DNA of 64,000 nt from Acididesulfobacillus acetoxydans (GCF_900016645.1 NZ_CDGJ01000096.1); one strand, 5' to 3'; positions 39,201 to 46,428 are shown, numbered from the stretch's first letter. The notes: a model not told the origin generated them from the letters alone. Numbers and translations are program-made.

Positions 39201-39429
39201 CCGCCTGGCCGGAGACGAGCTCACTCTGGACCCGTGCCTGCCCAGGCGGTGGGACGGATTTTCCCTGGAATATCGTCATGGCCGGACGCTGTACCGAATT
39301 GAGGCGGAAAACCCGGACGGCAATATGCGCGGGGTGAAAGAGCAATTTCTCGACGGCAAGACCGTCGCCCAAGGCGCCATCAAACTGGTGGACGATGGGG
39401 AAGTGCATGAGATCAAGCTGAGGCTTTAG
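30268..39429 (+). CDS. Cyclic beta-1,2-glucan synthase-like giant enzyme (GT84-GH94)
   Basis: About 3053 residues, built like NdvB/ChvB. Two membrane helices lie near 410-475, followed by a family 84 glycosyltransferase domain (TLDADTQL near 611; LHRWVRGDWQ near 760) and a second membrane group around 785-970. A glucoamylase-like domain (MAHHQGMSFL near 1580) and two carbohydrate-binding/GH94 units end in a phosphorylase domain (GSGDWNDGF near 2730; GGWSWYTGSAGWMYQ near 2955). The enzyme would make and ring-close beta-1,2-glucan from UDP-glucose at the membrane. Two in-frame low-complexity insertions are present: a 7-residue repeat and an R/E-rich block. The start is uncertain: ATG 30268 has GGGG 8 bases upstream; the frame opens at ATG 30193. 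Confidence 0.88.
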   Translation: MKLNTASNLMDEQPLKDIVLNHDELIKHAFEISHFHALTGPGKKRVFLMPRVSDNARFLLKAHREVSAYVQRTQDMVPAAEWFLDNYYLLKDLPRDIRFNLSRHYERQLPCLAGGVFAGYPRVYALMVELIEHTDSLLQEDSLKDFITTYQEQVPLSSGELWAIPTMLRVALLENVRRLVEQILEIQNERDAAEKWLEPFRNTEQASEEWEKTLERAGQPDSYSPAYGERLLKRIREMGLDGLPLLRLLDRFMAKQDTNIESLSKLAHQQQAAWQVSTAHAIGSLRFLGAEDWPRFFEEVSLVERVLQSDPAGVYPEMDFESRDAYRHEVERLSRRFTVSETNVARRVLEQAKSAAAPANHVGYYLLGQGREEVEREFEREWGPVHNILCQVRHLLKRRPAAVYFGGILVLTACFLYLLHIYARFAGVLNPGLEFAALLLALGPVSSIAIVLINGLVTQLLPPSYLPKLDLGGGIPAQLRTMVVVPTLLPSVRRVRELLEQMEVYYLANQDANLHFALLGDYTDAPVEIVPGDKAILEAAVRGVEDLNAKYGEGRFFFFHRHRLWNAQEGVWLGWERKRGKLIEFNRLLRRSGPTSYSTQVGDLALLPSIKYVITLDADTQLLRGTAKKLIGALAHPLQAARMNADGSRVLSGYGVLQPRIGVSVSSANASFFSRLFSGNVGIDPYTAAISDVYQDMFGEGIFTGKGIYDVDVFARMTGDAFPENTILSHDLIEGIYARTGLVTDIELFDGYPAKVHAHMRRLHRWVRGDWQVASWLFQPLPFVAKWKIFDNLRRSLVAPLEFLLIVLAFAVLPGQPWLWAGVVLLELFLPMVLCLGNMLAKPKAQHTGVAEGLKTGLAQFLVHVVLLPYTAYTMADALARSLYRQLVSHRHLLEWETAAETEKRLGATLAISWSQMWPSVLMVIVAAGLVSALSLYRLAAFAPLFLLWLISPWVAHRLSLPLPREEEGLNAAEQAELRLWARRIWAFFEEFVGPGDNWLPPDNVQIDPPNGVAHRTSPTNMGLALLANLAARDLGYVSLQTFFERLEQTLESMESLEQWHGHLYNWYNTVQKTPLLPRYVSTVDSGNLALYLLTLKQGIEEILTLPVLPHSLLTGLADTYKLYRREADRDGKAAVEAEEEFSAALEGLLKRPEAEVTLAEWLDLLAKWQSGTAAGGERPTGVGEKQPGAEERPTGAEEKQPGVGEKQPGAGEKQPGVGEKQPGVGEKQPGVGEKQPGAGEVACSETAPELKGSAADEEEDKDFAAETPYWARRLSRMVEGLRGEISAFYPWLGREDELTEADGEMLQNVWPGLTVRELRDAYARLASKGSEALRGFVRQGAAALDRMSGQAAKQRERLRSMADAIDFKPLYDEQRQLFSIGFRCQDGVLDKSYYDLLASEARQASFIAIAKGDVPQSHWFRLGRNLTKVRRQRALVSWSGTMFEFLMPLLVMKDYEGTLLDQTYRTVVSVQKAYGDEHKIPWGISESGFYAFDAQLNYQYKACGVPGLGLKRGLIQDLVVAPYATFLSLMVQPKESMANLVRMEREGYSGRYGLYEAIDYTPERLAAGETHRVVQSYMAHHQGMSFLALTNVLLDNVLPKRLHADALIQSSELLLQERIPGKTALTPQPEEQAVTYEIKHSLPTEDKRVLTLTTAQTGIPVVHFVSNGQYSVMLTNAGSGFSRWGDIAVSRWREDATRDHWGMYFYIQNLNSGNAWSATHQPWGDSGEDYKVAYAPDKVEFSRRDGNITTRTEIVVSPEDPVEIRRLSLANDSRHSRTLEITSYFECVLARTSEDLAHPAFGNLFIQTEYSHRALLATRRPRREAQKRLWLMHTLALEGEAVGGLEYETDRARFIGRGRTLARPQALEPNQPLSDTVGQVLDPIMSLRQRVLVRPGQTVKVSFAVGVAESREEAVRLAEKYRSPAAVSRAHELAWTYSQMELRHLNLSASQANEALSLAAHLVYNSPVRREHQEALARNVKGQSALWPYAISGDLPIVLVRVQEFCQTDLVRDCLRMHEYWRLKGLIVDLVILNEDESGYVQSFQDTLRDLIAVGHGRELVNRAGGVFLLQKKHLPEEDLTLLLTAARIVLSGEAGSCSLQLRRKSKAAAARENEHQDGNRLEKPGPGRSGWAPGLDLGTGYMASQWSERDLGAVSAGSGDKRAPEDTTSSKQKLSRPERDVFVSKREPAVFKRDPSAVNRERSDSDRERFASNRELFSPKRETPVSGFGVAVSGSDASGFSDARSSGTLPADLLYGNGYGGFRAGTREYLIELRPGTQTPLPWLNVIANPRFGCQVSESGAGYTWAENSRENKLTPWSNDPIQDPPGEVLYLQDELSGKLWSPTPAPIRDGGRYLVRHGQGYTVFHHVSEDLEQELLLFVPADDPVKIVRLTLRNLAAAERRLKATYYAEMVLGVARELTAPYLVTEYGEEEEVLWVRNTYQEEFSGREAFLAGFGGKVVSCSGDRTEFIGRNGSLANPRGLGLSHLSGGVGAGLDPCAALQLELLVGPRGEQTVFFFLGEGENREQVRSVLQKYRDPQRVEKALAEVKEFWSTLSGRIQVHTPDQSLDLLLNSWLLYQTVACRLWARTAFYQSGGAYGFRDQLQDVMALAVVAPEQTRAQILKHCAHQFKEGDVQHWWHAERGKGIRTRCSDDFLWLPFVTADYLEHSGDYGLLEERVTFLEDAPLAEEEDERYSVPRVSEEEGSVYEHCLRAIEHGLRFGAHGLPLIGSGDWNDGFNRIGRWGKGESVWLGWFLYLTLQRFSAVCARKSDEKREERYLRIAEELREHLEREGWDGGWYRRAYFDDGTPLGSAAGEECQIDALAQSWAVISGAARASRQADAMLALEHYLWRREEGILLLLTPPFDHADKDPGYIKGYVPGVRENGGQYTHGAIWAVLAYCGMGDGDRAYELFQMLNPINHSRTEGEANHYKTEPYVMTADVYAMHPHAGRGGWSWYTGSAGWMYQAGLEGILGFRLAGDELTLDPCLPRRWDGFSLEYRHGRTLYRIEAENPDGNMRGVKEQFLDGKTVAQGAIKLVDDGEVHEIKLRL
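33794..33992 (+). repeat. 21-bp tandem repeat inside the glucan synthase
   Basis: About nine units of GGTGTCGGAGAAAAACAGCCG and close variants encode G-(V/A)-G-E-K-Q-P. The length is a multiple of three throughout, so the frame is kept. Confidence 0.9.
36781..36950 (+). repeat. Degenerate R/E-rich repeat inside the glucan synthase
   Basis: Short units around AACGGGAAC encode a run such as RERSDSDRERFASNRELF. It lies between two sugar-binding modules and looks like a flexible linker expanded by repeats. Confidence 0.6.
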
Positions 39430-39738
39430 TGGCTTCGCAACGGTGCTCAACGGGAGTTCCCGGAGTCCGGATTGGCGCACGCGAAAGTGCCGGAGAGAAA
39501 GGCAGTTCAGGTCCCTTGAGACGCTCAATATTTAGGGCATTGCTGTGCCGGCCGCTTGGGTTGCGGGGGGAATACCTCGGCCGAGGGCTTTGCCGGTTTC
39601 CGTTTTGGATGGACAGAGGAGAACAATCGATCTATACTTGGGCTAGGCTGGCAAAAGCGAATATCGTCGCCCCTGTCTCCGGTCCCGCATGGTTGGGGTA
39701 CTGACGATCCACCCGGCTTTGGCAACGGGGGTGTAAGT
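39430..39738. other. Gap between glucan synthase and LytS-like kinase
   Basis: No terminator and no supported gene. Open frames here continue into the kinase frame but have no ribosome site. Confidence 0.5.
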
Positions 39739-41415
39739 GTGTTTTGGCGCCTCTTTCTTAAGTTAGCCCAAAATATCAGCGTCCTCGTCACGATTTCTTA
39801 CTTGCTGAGCAAGACGAGGATTTTTAAGAAGGCGATGCGCCTCAAAAACAGTTGGGCTGAGAAGTTACTGTTGGTCGCTGTTTTCAGTGCCATTGGCATT
39901 ATGGGTACCTATACGGGCGTCTCCATTAAAGGGGCTCTCGCCAATTCAAGGGTCGTGGGAGTTGTGGTGGGAGCCCTGCTCGGCGGGCCCTTTGTCGGCA
40001 TCGGAGCCGGGATTATTGCCGGACTGCATCGCTACTTGATTGGCGGGTTTACGGCTTTTTCCTGCGCCCTGGCCACAGTGGCTGAAGCCGCTGCGGCTGC
40101 TTGGTTCAGCCGCAAAGAAAGTCCGAAGAGGCTGTCCTGGAAATTTGGTTTAGCCATTGGAGTGGGGACTGAGACCCTGCAAATGCTGATCATCCTTGCT
40201 ATTGCCCGTCCCTTTGCCGCAGCCTGGGATTTGGTGCAAACGATTGGCTTGCCCATGATCGTAATGAATTCGATTGGTATCGCCATTTTCCTGGTGATCG
40301 CCCGCACTTCCCTGGAAGAGGAGGAAAGGGCCGGAGCGGTGCAGGCCCAAAAGGCTTTAGAGATTGCCAATATAACCCTGCCCATCTTGAGACAAGGGTT
40401 GAACGAAAAGACGGCCCAGGAGGTAGCTCAGATCATCTTTGAACGAGCGGAGGTGGAGGCGGTGGCTCTCACGAACCGGGAGATTATTCTGGCTCACGTG
40501 GGAAGCGGCTGCTCACATCATTTGGCCGGAGCGCCGATTATGACGCAGGCGACTCGGATGGCTATGGAAGCCGGGGAAATGCAGCTGGCCGAGGACAAAG
40601 GGCAAATCGGCTGCCGGAATAAAGATTGTACTTTGCGTTCGGCCGTCGTTGTACCTCTTTTCAGCCGCGGTGAGGTGAGCGGTACTCTTAAGCTCTACCA
40701 GGATCGCGACCATGGAATCGGGAGCGTGGAGATTCAATTGGCCCAAGGCTTAGCGGGTCTTTTTTCCACCCAGTTGGAGTTAGCCGCTCTGGAAGAGCAG
40801 GCGAAACTGGTGACCAAAGCGGAGTTAAAGGCTCTGCAGGCGCAAATCAACCCGCATTTTCTTTTTAACGCTTTGAATACGATAGTCTCTCTCGTTCGGA
40901 CGGATGGGGAAAAAGCACGCAATTTGCTCATCCAGCTGGGTGAGTTTTTCCGCAAGAATATCCAGCGCGGGGACAAGTTTGTCACTCTGCGCGAGGAACT
41001 GGAACATATCCGGGCCTATTTGAGCATTGAACAGGCCAGGTTTGGCGACAGCCTGAAGGTGGTTGAACAGGTGCAGCCGGAGGCGGAAGATTGGTTACTG
41101 CCGGCGTTGACTTTGCAGCCCCTGGTGGAAAATGCCATTAAACACGGAATTTATCCTAAGATTGAAGGGGGCACGGTGGAAATCCGCTGTTGGATCGAAG
41201 GGAGTACTTTGCGCGTTATGATTGGGGACGACGGGGTCGGCATACGGGGGGAGAAGCTGGAGGAAGTTTACCTGAAAAAGAACGATTCTGCCCAGGGTGC
41301 CGGCGTGGGTCTCAGTAACGTGAATGACAGGCTGAAATATTTGTATGGCACGGGTCTCACCATAGACAGTGAACCCGGGCACGGTACGCGGGTCCTAATC
41401 TGCATCCCCGGGTGA
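39739..41415 (+). CDS. btsS: LytS/BtsS-type sensor histidine kinase
   Basis: 558 residues. An N-terminal 5TM-LYT membrane sensor (about residues 5-195) is followed by a GAF-like region (about 215-345), the His_kinase box AQINPHFLFNALNTI (about 372) and an HATPase domain (LQPLVENAIKHG near 459; GDDGVGIRG; GVGLSNVNDRL). These kinases phosphorylate LytTR regulators. Adjacent LytR-type and CstA genes make the E. coli BtsSR-BtsT pyruvate system the best model. GTG 39739 is chosen because GGGGGTG lies upstream and the membrane sensor begins at once; the frame itself is open from further left. Confidence 0.82.
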   Translation: MFWRLFLKLAQNISVLVTISYLLSKTRIFKKAMRLKNSWAEKLLLVAVFSAIGIMGTYTGVSIKGALANSRVVGVVVGALLGGPFVGIGAGIIAGLHRYLIGGFTAFSCALATVAEAAAAAWFSRKESPKRLSWKFGLAIGVGTETLQMLIILAIARPFAAAWDLVQTIGLPMIVMNSIGIAIFLVIARTSLEEEERAGAVQAQKALEIANITLPILRQGLNEKTAQEVAQIIFERAEVEAVALTNREIILAHVGSGCSHHLAGAPIMTQATRMAMEAGEMQLAEDKGQIGCRNKDCTLRSAVVVPLFSRGEVSGTLKLYQDRDHGIGSVEIQLAQGLAGLFSTQLELAALEEQAKLVTKAELKALQAQINPHFLFNALNTIVSLVRTDGEKARNLLIQLGEFFRKNIQRGDKFVTLREELEHIRAYLSIEQARFGDSLKVVEQVQPEAEDWLLPALTLQPLVENAIKHGIYPKIEGGTVEIRCWIEGSTLRVMIGDDGVGIRGEKLEEVYLKKNDSAQGAGVGLSNVNDRLKYLYGTGLTIDSEPGHGTRVLICIPG

Positions 41416-41508
41416 GCGAGGGCGCTGCATGCTGTCTTGCCGGTTCAGGGCGCGCAGGCGGAGCCAAAATTAAGCCTCGGTCAGCCGTTTGCCCAGGGGC
41501 CGGCAGGG

Positions 41509-41537
41509 TAAGGAACCATAGGATAAGGAACCATAGG
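41509..41537 (+). repeat. 14-bp direct repeat before the response regulator
   Basis: TAAGGAACCATAGG occurs at 41509-41522 and 41524-41537. Both contain a TAAGGA that can act as a ribosome binding site; the second lies nearest the ATG at 41546. Confidence 0.6.
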
Positions 41538-41545
41538 TAAGAAAA

Positions 41546-42313
41546 ATGATTCGAGTTTTTGTCGTTGATGATGAGGCCCCGGCCCGGGATGAACTGAAAT
41601 ATCTACTCGAACAGATGCCGGATGTTTCGGTTGTCGGCATGGCCCGCAACGGGAGGGAAGCTTTAGAATTAATTCCGTTGGCCAAGCCTCAGGTGGTTTT
41701 CTTAGACATACAGATGCCCGACCTGTCTGGATTGGCGGTGGCCCGGGAGCTGCTGGCACTTATGGACGAGGGGGATTTCCCCTTGCTCGTCTTTGCCACG
41801 GCCTTTGACCGGCACGCTCTGGAGGCGTTTGAAGTCCATGCTCTCGACTATATTCTCAAACCTTTCAGTGCGGAACGACTGAAGAATGCGATGGATCACC
41901 TGCGCCGCACGTTGGCGGGGCGTTCTCCCGCGCAAGGGCCGGAGGCAGAAAAACTGGACCGGATTCTCAGTCTCCTGGAGAAGCCGCCCCGGCCAAAACT
42001 TGCGGTGGAGGAAAATGAACGCATTATTTTGTTGAACGTGGATGAGATCGTTTATGCCTGGGTAGAGGATCGGCACGTTTTCGTCAAGACCAAGGACGCG
42101 TCTTACCAAACGGGCTACAGTCTAAGTGAACTGGAGGAAAGGCTCGGCCTCCTGCAAACTCATAAGAGCTATGTGGTGAACCGCGATCAGGTGCGTGAAG
42201 TGATTCCTTGGTTTAACGGGACTTATAATTTAGTCATGGCCGATCGGGAAAAATCCCAGGTTCCGGTCAGTCGGACCTATGTCAAGTCGGTGCGCCAAGC
42301 CCTGAGACTGTAA
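41546..42313 (+). CDS. btsR: LytTR response regulator
   Basis: 255 residues. Receiver domain: acidic pocket VDDEAP, phospho-aspartate in VVFLDIQMPDL (about residue 54), and KPF lysine at about 110. The C-terminal LytTR DNA-binding domain starts near 150 (ENERIILLNVDEIVYAW; HKSYVVNRDQV). It is 130 bp after the kinase and 249 bp before cstA, so control of cstA is the natural reading. Confidence 0.88.
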   Translation: MIRVFVVDDEAPARDELKYLLEQMPDVSVVGMARNGREALELIPLAKPQVVFLDIQMPDLSGLAVARELLALMDEGDFPLLVFATAFDRHALEAFEVHALDYILKPFSAERLKNAMDHLRRTLAGRSPAQGPEAEKLDRILSLLEKPPRPKLAVEENERIILLNVDEIVYAWVEDRHVFVKTKDASYQTGYSLSELEERLGLLQTHKSYVVNRDQVREVIPWFNGTYNLVMADREKSQVPVSRTYVKSVRQALRL

Positions 42314-42471
42314 TCCTTGAGGTGGGAAACTGACAAAAAGGGACTATCTGGGGGCGAAATTGCGGGGCAGCGGAAGTCGCATGGAGACGGCGGTAACAGA
42401 GGGAGGGGAGCCAGCAAAAGGCGGGAGCTTCGCACGTTTGTATTTGGGCAAAAAAAGTATACCTGTCAGGC

Positions 42472-42491
42472 ACGTTTTTTGACGTTTTTTG
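42472..42491 (+). promoter_or_regulatory. Candidate LytTR regulator binding site
   Basis: ACGTTTTTTG is repeated exactly at 42472-42481 and 42482-42491, one helical turn apart, 72 bases before cstA. LytTR proteins usually bind direct repeats. No experimental site was used for this call. Confidence 0.4.
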
Positions 42492-42562
42492 CAGTATTTC
42501 CCCCTTTTTTCACTGCATGCCGCTATCATAAAAAGGCAAAAACAAGAAAAGGGGGATTACAA

Positions 42563-44383
42563 ATGCATGCACTTTATCTCGTGATTGCGGCAGCCTGTGT
42601 TTTGCTCATCGGCTATCGCCTCTATGGGACCTTCATGGCCTCCAAAGTGTTGGCCGTTGATCCGCGTATCGTGACACCGGCCAAGCGACTGGAAGATGGA
42701 CATGACTATGTCCCGACCAACCGCTGGGTGACCTTTGGTCATCATTTTGCAGCCATTGCGGCGGCCGGACCTTTGGTCGGGCCGGTATTGGCGGCCCAGT
42801 TCGGGTATCTGCCCGGAGCCTTGTGGATTCTGATTGGTGGCGTTCTCGGTGGGGCCGTCCACGATATGGTGGTTCTTTTTGCCTCGATTCGCCACGACGG
42901 GGAGTCCCTGCCTCAGATTGCCAAGAAAGAAATCGGGCCCGTGACCGGGGTGGCTGCTTCTTTTGCGGTCTTATTTATCTTACTCATCACAATGGCCGGT
43001 TTATCTATTGTGATTGTCAACGCCCTAAACACCAATCCGTGGGGTGCCTTTACCGTCGGTATGACGATTCCGATTGCGCTTTTTGTCGGCATCTATATGC
43101 GCTTTTTGCGGCCGGGCAAACTGGGGGAGGCCTCCATCATCGGAGTCGTCCTCATTTTCCTCGCCGTCGCCCTGGGTCCCATGATCAAAAATTCCGGCCT
43201 TGCTTTTTTCTTTAATTACAGTTCTAAAGCAATCGAAATCGCTTTGCCGGTCTACGCTTTTATTGCGGCCGCTCTGCCTGTCTGGTTGCTCCTGGCTCCC
43301 CGCGATTATTTGAGCTCCTACCTCAAGATTGGGACCATCGGGGCTTTGGCGATTGGAATTATCGCCGTAAATCCGGTGCTTAACATGCCGCCTATCACGA
43401 AATTTGTCAACGGCGGCGGCCCGATCATTGCCGGCAAGGTCTGGCCTTTTGTCTTTATTACCATTGCCTGCGGTGCCATGTCTGGATTCCATAGCTTGAT
43501 TGCGGCCGGGACCACGCCTAAGATGCTGGAAAGTGAAAAAGACATTAAGATCGTCGGCTTCGGGGCCATGCTGATGGAATCCTTTGTGGCGATCATGGCC
43601 TTGATTGCCGCTTCCGTGCTCCCCGTCGGCGACTATTTCGCCATTAATACCATGCCGGCGGTTTTTTCGCACCTGGGCATGCATGTGGACAAACTTCCCA
43701 TGCTTTCACACCTGATTGGAGTGAACGTGGCCGGCCGTCCCGGTGGGGCCGTGTCCCTTGCTGTCGGCATGTCATATGTCTTCAGCAGCGTTCCCGGACT
43801 CAGCCACCTCGTCGCCTACTGGTACCAGTTTGCTATTATGTTTGAGGCCGTGTTCATTCTCACGGCGGTGGATGCCGGCACGCGGGCGGCCCGCTACGTG
43901 GTTCAGGATATGATCGGGGTCGTGATCAAACCGTTCAAGAAGATCAACTGGTGGCCGGGGGCCATTATCAGTGCGGCGCTCGTCTCCTTTGCCTGGGGTT
44001 ACCTCCTTTACGGAGGGAATATTTCCACGGTCTGGCCACTTTTCGGAGTTTCCAACCAACTCTTGGCCTCGTTGGCCATGGTGGTGGGCACCACGGTTAT
44101 CCTCAAAAGCACGGGGAGAATTGCCTACGCGCTGACGACTTTCATTCCTTTCGTTTTCCTGTTTATAACGACGCTGGATGCTTCCTATTTCAATGTTACG
44201 AAAGTTTACCTGCCTCAGCACATGATCCTTAATACGGTTCTTTCCGTGATTATGGCAATCCTGGCTCTGATCATTGTGGTGGATGCGGTGATCAAGTGGG
44301 GTAACCTCCTGCGCGACCGTAAGAGCCTGCAGGCGCAGAAAGTCCGGCACCAGGCGATCGTGCGCGAGCTGGCGGCGAAGTGA
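42563..44383 (+). CDS. cstA: CstA-family transporter (pyruvate/peptide)
   Basis: 606 residues with some 16-18 hydrophobic segments. The N-terminal block DGHDYVPTNRWVTFGHHFAAI and the segment PLVGPVLAAQFGYLPG are signatures of CstA/BtsT, which import pyruvate with protons or act in carbon starvation. ATG 42563 follows AAAAGGGGG by 7 bases; an in-frame extension to 42317 has no ribosome site and would overlap the promoter region. Its place after a LytS/LytR pair supports the pyruvate transporter role (BtsT-like). Confidence 0.88.
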   Translation: MHALYLVIAAACVLLIGYRLYGTFMASKVLAVDPRIVTPAKRLEDGHDYVPTNRWVTFGHHFAAIAAAGPLVGPVLAAQFGYLPGALWILIGGVLGGAVHDMVVLFASIRHDGESLPQIAKKEIGPVTGVAASFAVLFILLITMAGLSIVIVNALNTNPWGAFTVGMTIPIALFVGIYMRFLRPGKLGEASIIGVVLIFLAVALGPMIKNSGLAFFFNYSSKAIEIALPVYAFIAAALPVWLLLAPRDYLSSYLKIGTIGALAIGIIAVNPVLNMPPITKFVNGGGPIIAGKVWPFVFITIACGAMSGFHSLIAAGTTPKMLESEKDIKIVGFGAMLMESFVAIMALIAASVLPVGDYFAINTMPAVFSHLGMHVDKLPMLSHLIGVNVAGRPGGAVSLAVGMSYVFSSVPGLSHLVAYWYQFAIMFEAVFILTAVDAGTRAARYVVQDMIGVVIKPFKKINWWPGAIISAALVSFAWGYLLYGGNISTVWPLFGVSNQLLASLAMVVGTTVILKSTGRIAYALTTFIPFVFLFITTLDASYFNVTKVYLPQHMILNTVLSVIMAILALIIVVDAVIKWGNLLRDRKSLQAQKVRHQAIVRELAAK

Positions 44384-44527
44384 ACCAGTCGGATTGAGGT
44401 AAAACCTTGGAGGCAGGGGAAGTGGGTTTGCCCCGGACGGGGTGGGGAAAAACTTGGAGATTTTATCCGAAACCTGGCACCTTGGCCCCCTTGTCAGGGC
44501 TCAAAGAGTATCGGGAGGTGAGAAAGG

Positions 44528-44833
44528 ATGTGGACGATTTCGCCTGAAGCGCTGGTCTATCTCCGGAAGAACGGGTCCGCATGCTTAACAGTGGACCAGC
44601 CGCTGATAGTGGACGGATGCTGCCTGCAAATATCGGAACCGCCTGCGGTGTATTTGGGGGAACCCAAACCCACGCCGGGCAAAAAGAGAACCCCGGGGTC
44701 GTACACTACCCTCGAGGTACACGGGATCAAGCTCCACGTCCCTTCCCATTTGAGCCGCCTGGATCTCGTTATTGATCTTACGCGCTTTTTCCGGAGAGAG
44801 AAGCTGGTGGTTGAGGGTTGGAACCTGGTCTAG
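44528..44833 (+). CDS. CC-motif HesB-like small protein (CC/Se motif family)
   Basis: 101 residues. A central IVDGCCLQISEPP block resembles the family of small proteins in which a Cys-Cys pair, or Cys-selenocysteine, follows a G, with the layout of a HesB-like fold. Here both positions are cysteine codons. Start ATG 44528 with GGGAGGTGAG upstream. A terminator follows. A redox or sulfur/selenium role is inferred from the motif only. Confidence 0.5.
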   Translation: MWTISPEALVYLRKNGSACLTVDQPLIVDGCCLQISEPPAVYLGEPKPTPGKKRTPGSYTTLEVHGIKLHVPSHLSRLDLVIDLTRFFRREKLVVEGWNLV

Positions 44834-44927
44834 ACTCTAGACTAGGGCTTCGGGAAGCCGGCGCGGAATGTCTGGAATGTGGCATGGTGCTTCCGGAAGC
44901 AGAAGTCCCACGCCCGGATAAAACTTG

Positions 44928-44965
44928 AGAGCCGCTCGGCCCGATGGGGCTGCAGCGGCTCTTTT
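44928..44965 (+). terminator. Intrinsic terminator
   Basis: AGAGCCGCT / AGCGGCTCT (9 bp) with a GC-rich loop, followed by TTTT. Confidence 0.8.
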
Positions 44966-44987
44966 GCAGGTGCTTCAGTGTGTGCTC

Positions 44988-45015
44988 GGTTTAACTTTAG
45001 TTGAACGAGTTCACT
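44988..45015 (-). repeat. Dispersed structured repeat, left tip
   Basis: On the minus strand AGTGAACTCGTTCA then ACTAAAGTTAAACC, the first ~28 bases of the family at 50024. The TGA in its first bases is the stop codon of the metallo-beta-lactamase-fold gene. Confidence 0.6.
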
Positions 45016-45658
45016 TTCCGGGCGCGGAAAATTCTAAGACGACGACCTCTTGAGTTTGGGGCAGAGAAGCCCTGCTGATTTCCAGAGTTTTAGCCTTTTT
45101 CACTTGGGTAAAATGTTGAAGAAAATCATCGACCCCGGCGATGGGGAGAGTGACAGCCTCATCAGGCTTATAGTGCATAGGTAAAATGACTTTGGGATTA
45201 AGCTGCTGCACGGTCTCATAGGCTTGGCCGGCGTCAATGGTGTAGAACCCGCCTACCGGGACACAGACGATGTCCACCGTTCCTATGCCCTCGCGCTGTT
45301 CCGGTGTGAGCAGGTGACCGAGGTCGCCCAGGTGAACGACGCTGACTCCATCCAGGGTAAAGGAAAAAACTGTGTTCTGACCGCGTTTTGCCCCTCGTTC
45401 AGCGTCATGGAAAGTGGCTGTCCCTTTAAAGGTCAAGCCGGCCGCCGTTTGCCGACCGGGGCCTTCGATGACTTGGGGTTTGCCCGGAAGTACTTGAACG
45501 GCGTCATGATCAAAATGATGGTGACTGATTGTGACGACGTCCGTCTCCGCCTTGGGGGTGGGATAACCCACGCTTTGGTCAAAAGGGTCTGTCAGGACGC
45601 TCACGCCTTCTTGGCCTACAAATAAGAAGCACGAATGTCCAAGCCAGCGAATTTCCAA
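45011..45658 (-). CDS. Metallo-beta-lactamase-fold hydrolase (UPF0173/UlaG-like)
   Basis: 215-216 residues. Metal ligands: ISHHHFDHD (about residues 44-52), H in HLGDLGH (about 110-116) and H in LPMHYKPDEA (about 163). The segment DPFDQSVGYP and the short length fit the stand-alone MBL-fold subgroup with unknown substrate. The start TTG 45658 has AGGTGAG 5 bases upstream; the frame extends to 45772 without a ribosome site. Confidence 0.78.
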   Translation of the reverse strand: MEIRWLGHSCFLFVGQEGVSVLTDPFDQSVGYPTPKAETDVVTISHHHFDHDAVQVLPGKPQVIEGPGRQTAAGLTFKGTATFHDAERGAKRGQNTVFSFTLDGVSVVHLGDLGHLLTPEQREGIGTVDIVCVPVGGFYTIDAGQAYETVQQLNPKVILPMHYKPDEAVTLPIAGVDDFLQHFTQVKKAKTLEISRASLPQTQEVVVLEFSAPGK

Positions 45659-46052
45659 CGCTCTCACCTCATTTTTTGAAATCCCGTCCTTATTTATTAT
45701 ATAACAAGCGGGAGAGTATGCAAGTCTGCGGTAAGGCGGGACTTCTGAGCATCTGAATCTCCCCATGGCCAAATCCGGCTAAAGCCAGGGGCATGCGGCT
45801 AAGCCTCTTGGTCAAAAGTGTAGTGCATAGGATCCGAGGATCCGTGGGTACACAAGTAAAGTATAACTTCAGCTTACGCCCCGATGACTCCACCGGATCA
45901 ATCGGGGCAGTGGAACATTTCTTTGCGGAGTTTTACCTCCTGCGAAGAGAGGTTGCGGCCCGCAAGCATAAATCCCGCGTGAAAGGCAAAACCTAGCAGC
46001 AGGATTTTGTGTTCCCAAAGTCTGAATGATTAAGGAGAAAGGTTGGAAGAAA
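45659..46052. other. Intergenic region with one long hairpin
   Basis: GCCCCGAT ... ATCGGGGC (about 45877-45907) can pair. No gene supported. Confidence 0.4.
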
Positions 46053-46400
46053 ATGAGCAATTTGAAATGTGAGGCCGTCCGCTGCGCTTATAATACGGAT
46101 CGGTTTTGCAGTGCCAACGAAATCGAAGTTCAGGGCGGCAACACCCTGAGGGGGCGCTCCACCTACTGCGGCACGTTTGACGAACGGGATCAAGTGGGCG
46201 GTATGAAAGAAATGAGCCAATTGAGCCAATCGGATCTGAGCGATCTGGCCGGTACGGGTTTGGATCCGGTCGTCGCCTGCAACGCCGAAAACTGCCGGTA
46301 TAACCATGACCGTTATTGTCAGGCCGAAGGTATAAACATAACCAGCGCGGTGGCGTCCACGGCCGAACAGACGGAATGCCAGACCTTTGCGCCGCGCTGA
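46053..46400 (+). CDS. DUF1540 protein, two cysteine modules
   Basis: 115 residues with two DUF1540 modules: C-E-A-V-R-C-A-Y-N ... F-C ... Y-C near the N-terminus and C-N-A-E-N-C-R-Y-N ... Y-C ... C near 75-112. These four-cysteine modules probably bind metal; the family is common in spore-forming Clostridia and of unknown function. ATG 46053 is preferred; ATG 46026 lies before the AAGGAGAAAGG site. Ends with a terminator. Confidence 0.8.
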   Translation: MSNLKCEAVRCAYNTDRFCSANEIEVQGGNTLRGRSTYCGTFDERDQVGGMKEMSQLSQSDLSDLAGTGLDPVVACNAENCRYNHDRYCQAEGINITSAVASTAEQTECQTFAPR

Positions 46401-46428
46401 ACCCGGTCACCGGGTTGGTAAGGTTAGA

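Noticed and set aside
38101..39528. 475-codon leftward open frame opposite the glucan synthase
   Set aside because: It is antisense to the conserved GH94 domain, has no ribosome site and reflects GC-rich codon bias. The same applies to the long leftward frames at 5432-6382 and 8749-9882.
39430..39738. Gene of about 91 codons after the glucan synthase, and an N-terminal extension of the LytS-like kinase
   Set aside because: Neither has a ribosome site; the peptides are G/P/R-rich and out of family, while GTG 39739 begins exactly at the membrane sensor.
45793..45996. 67-codon rightward frame
   Set aside because: No ribosome site and no recognisable domain; it spans a hairpin region.
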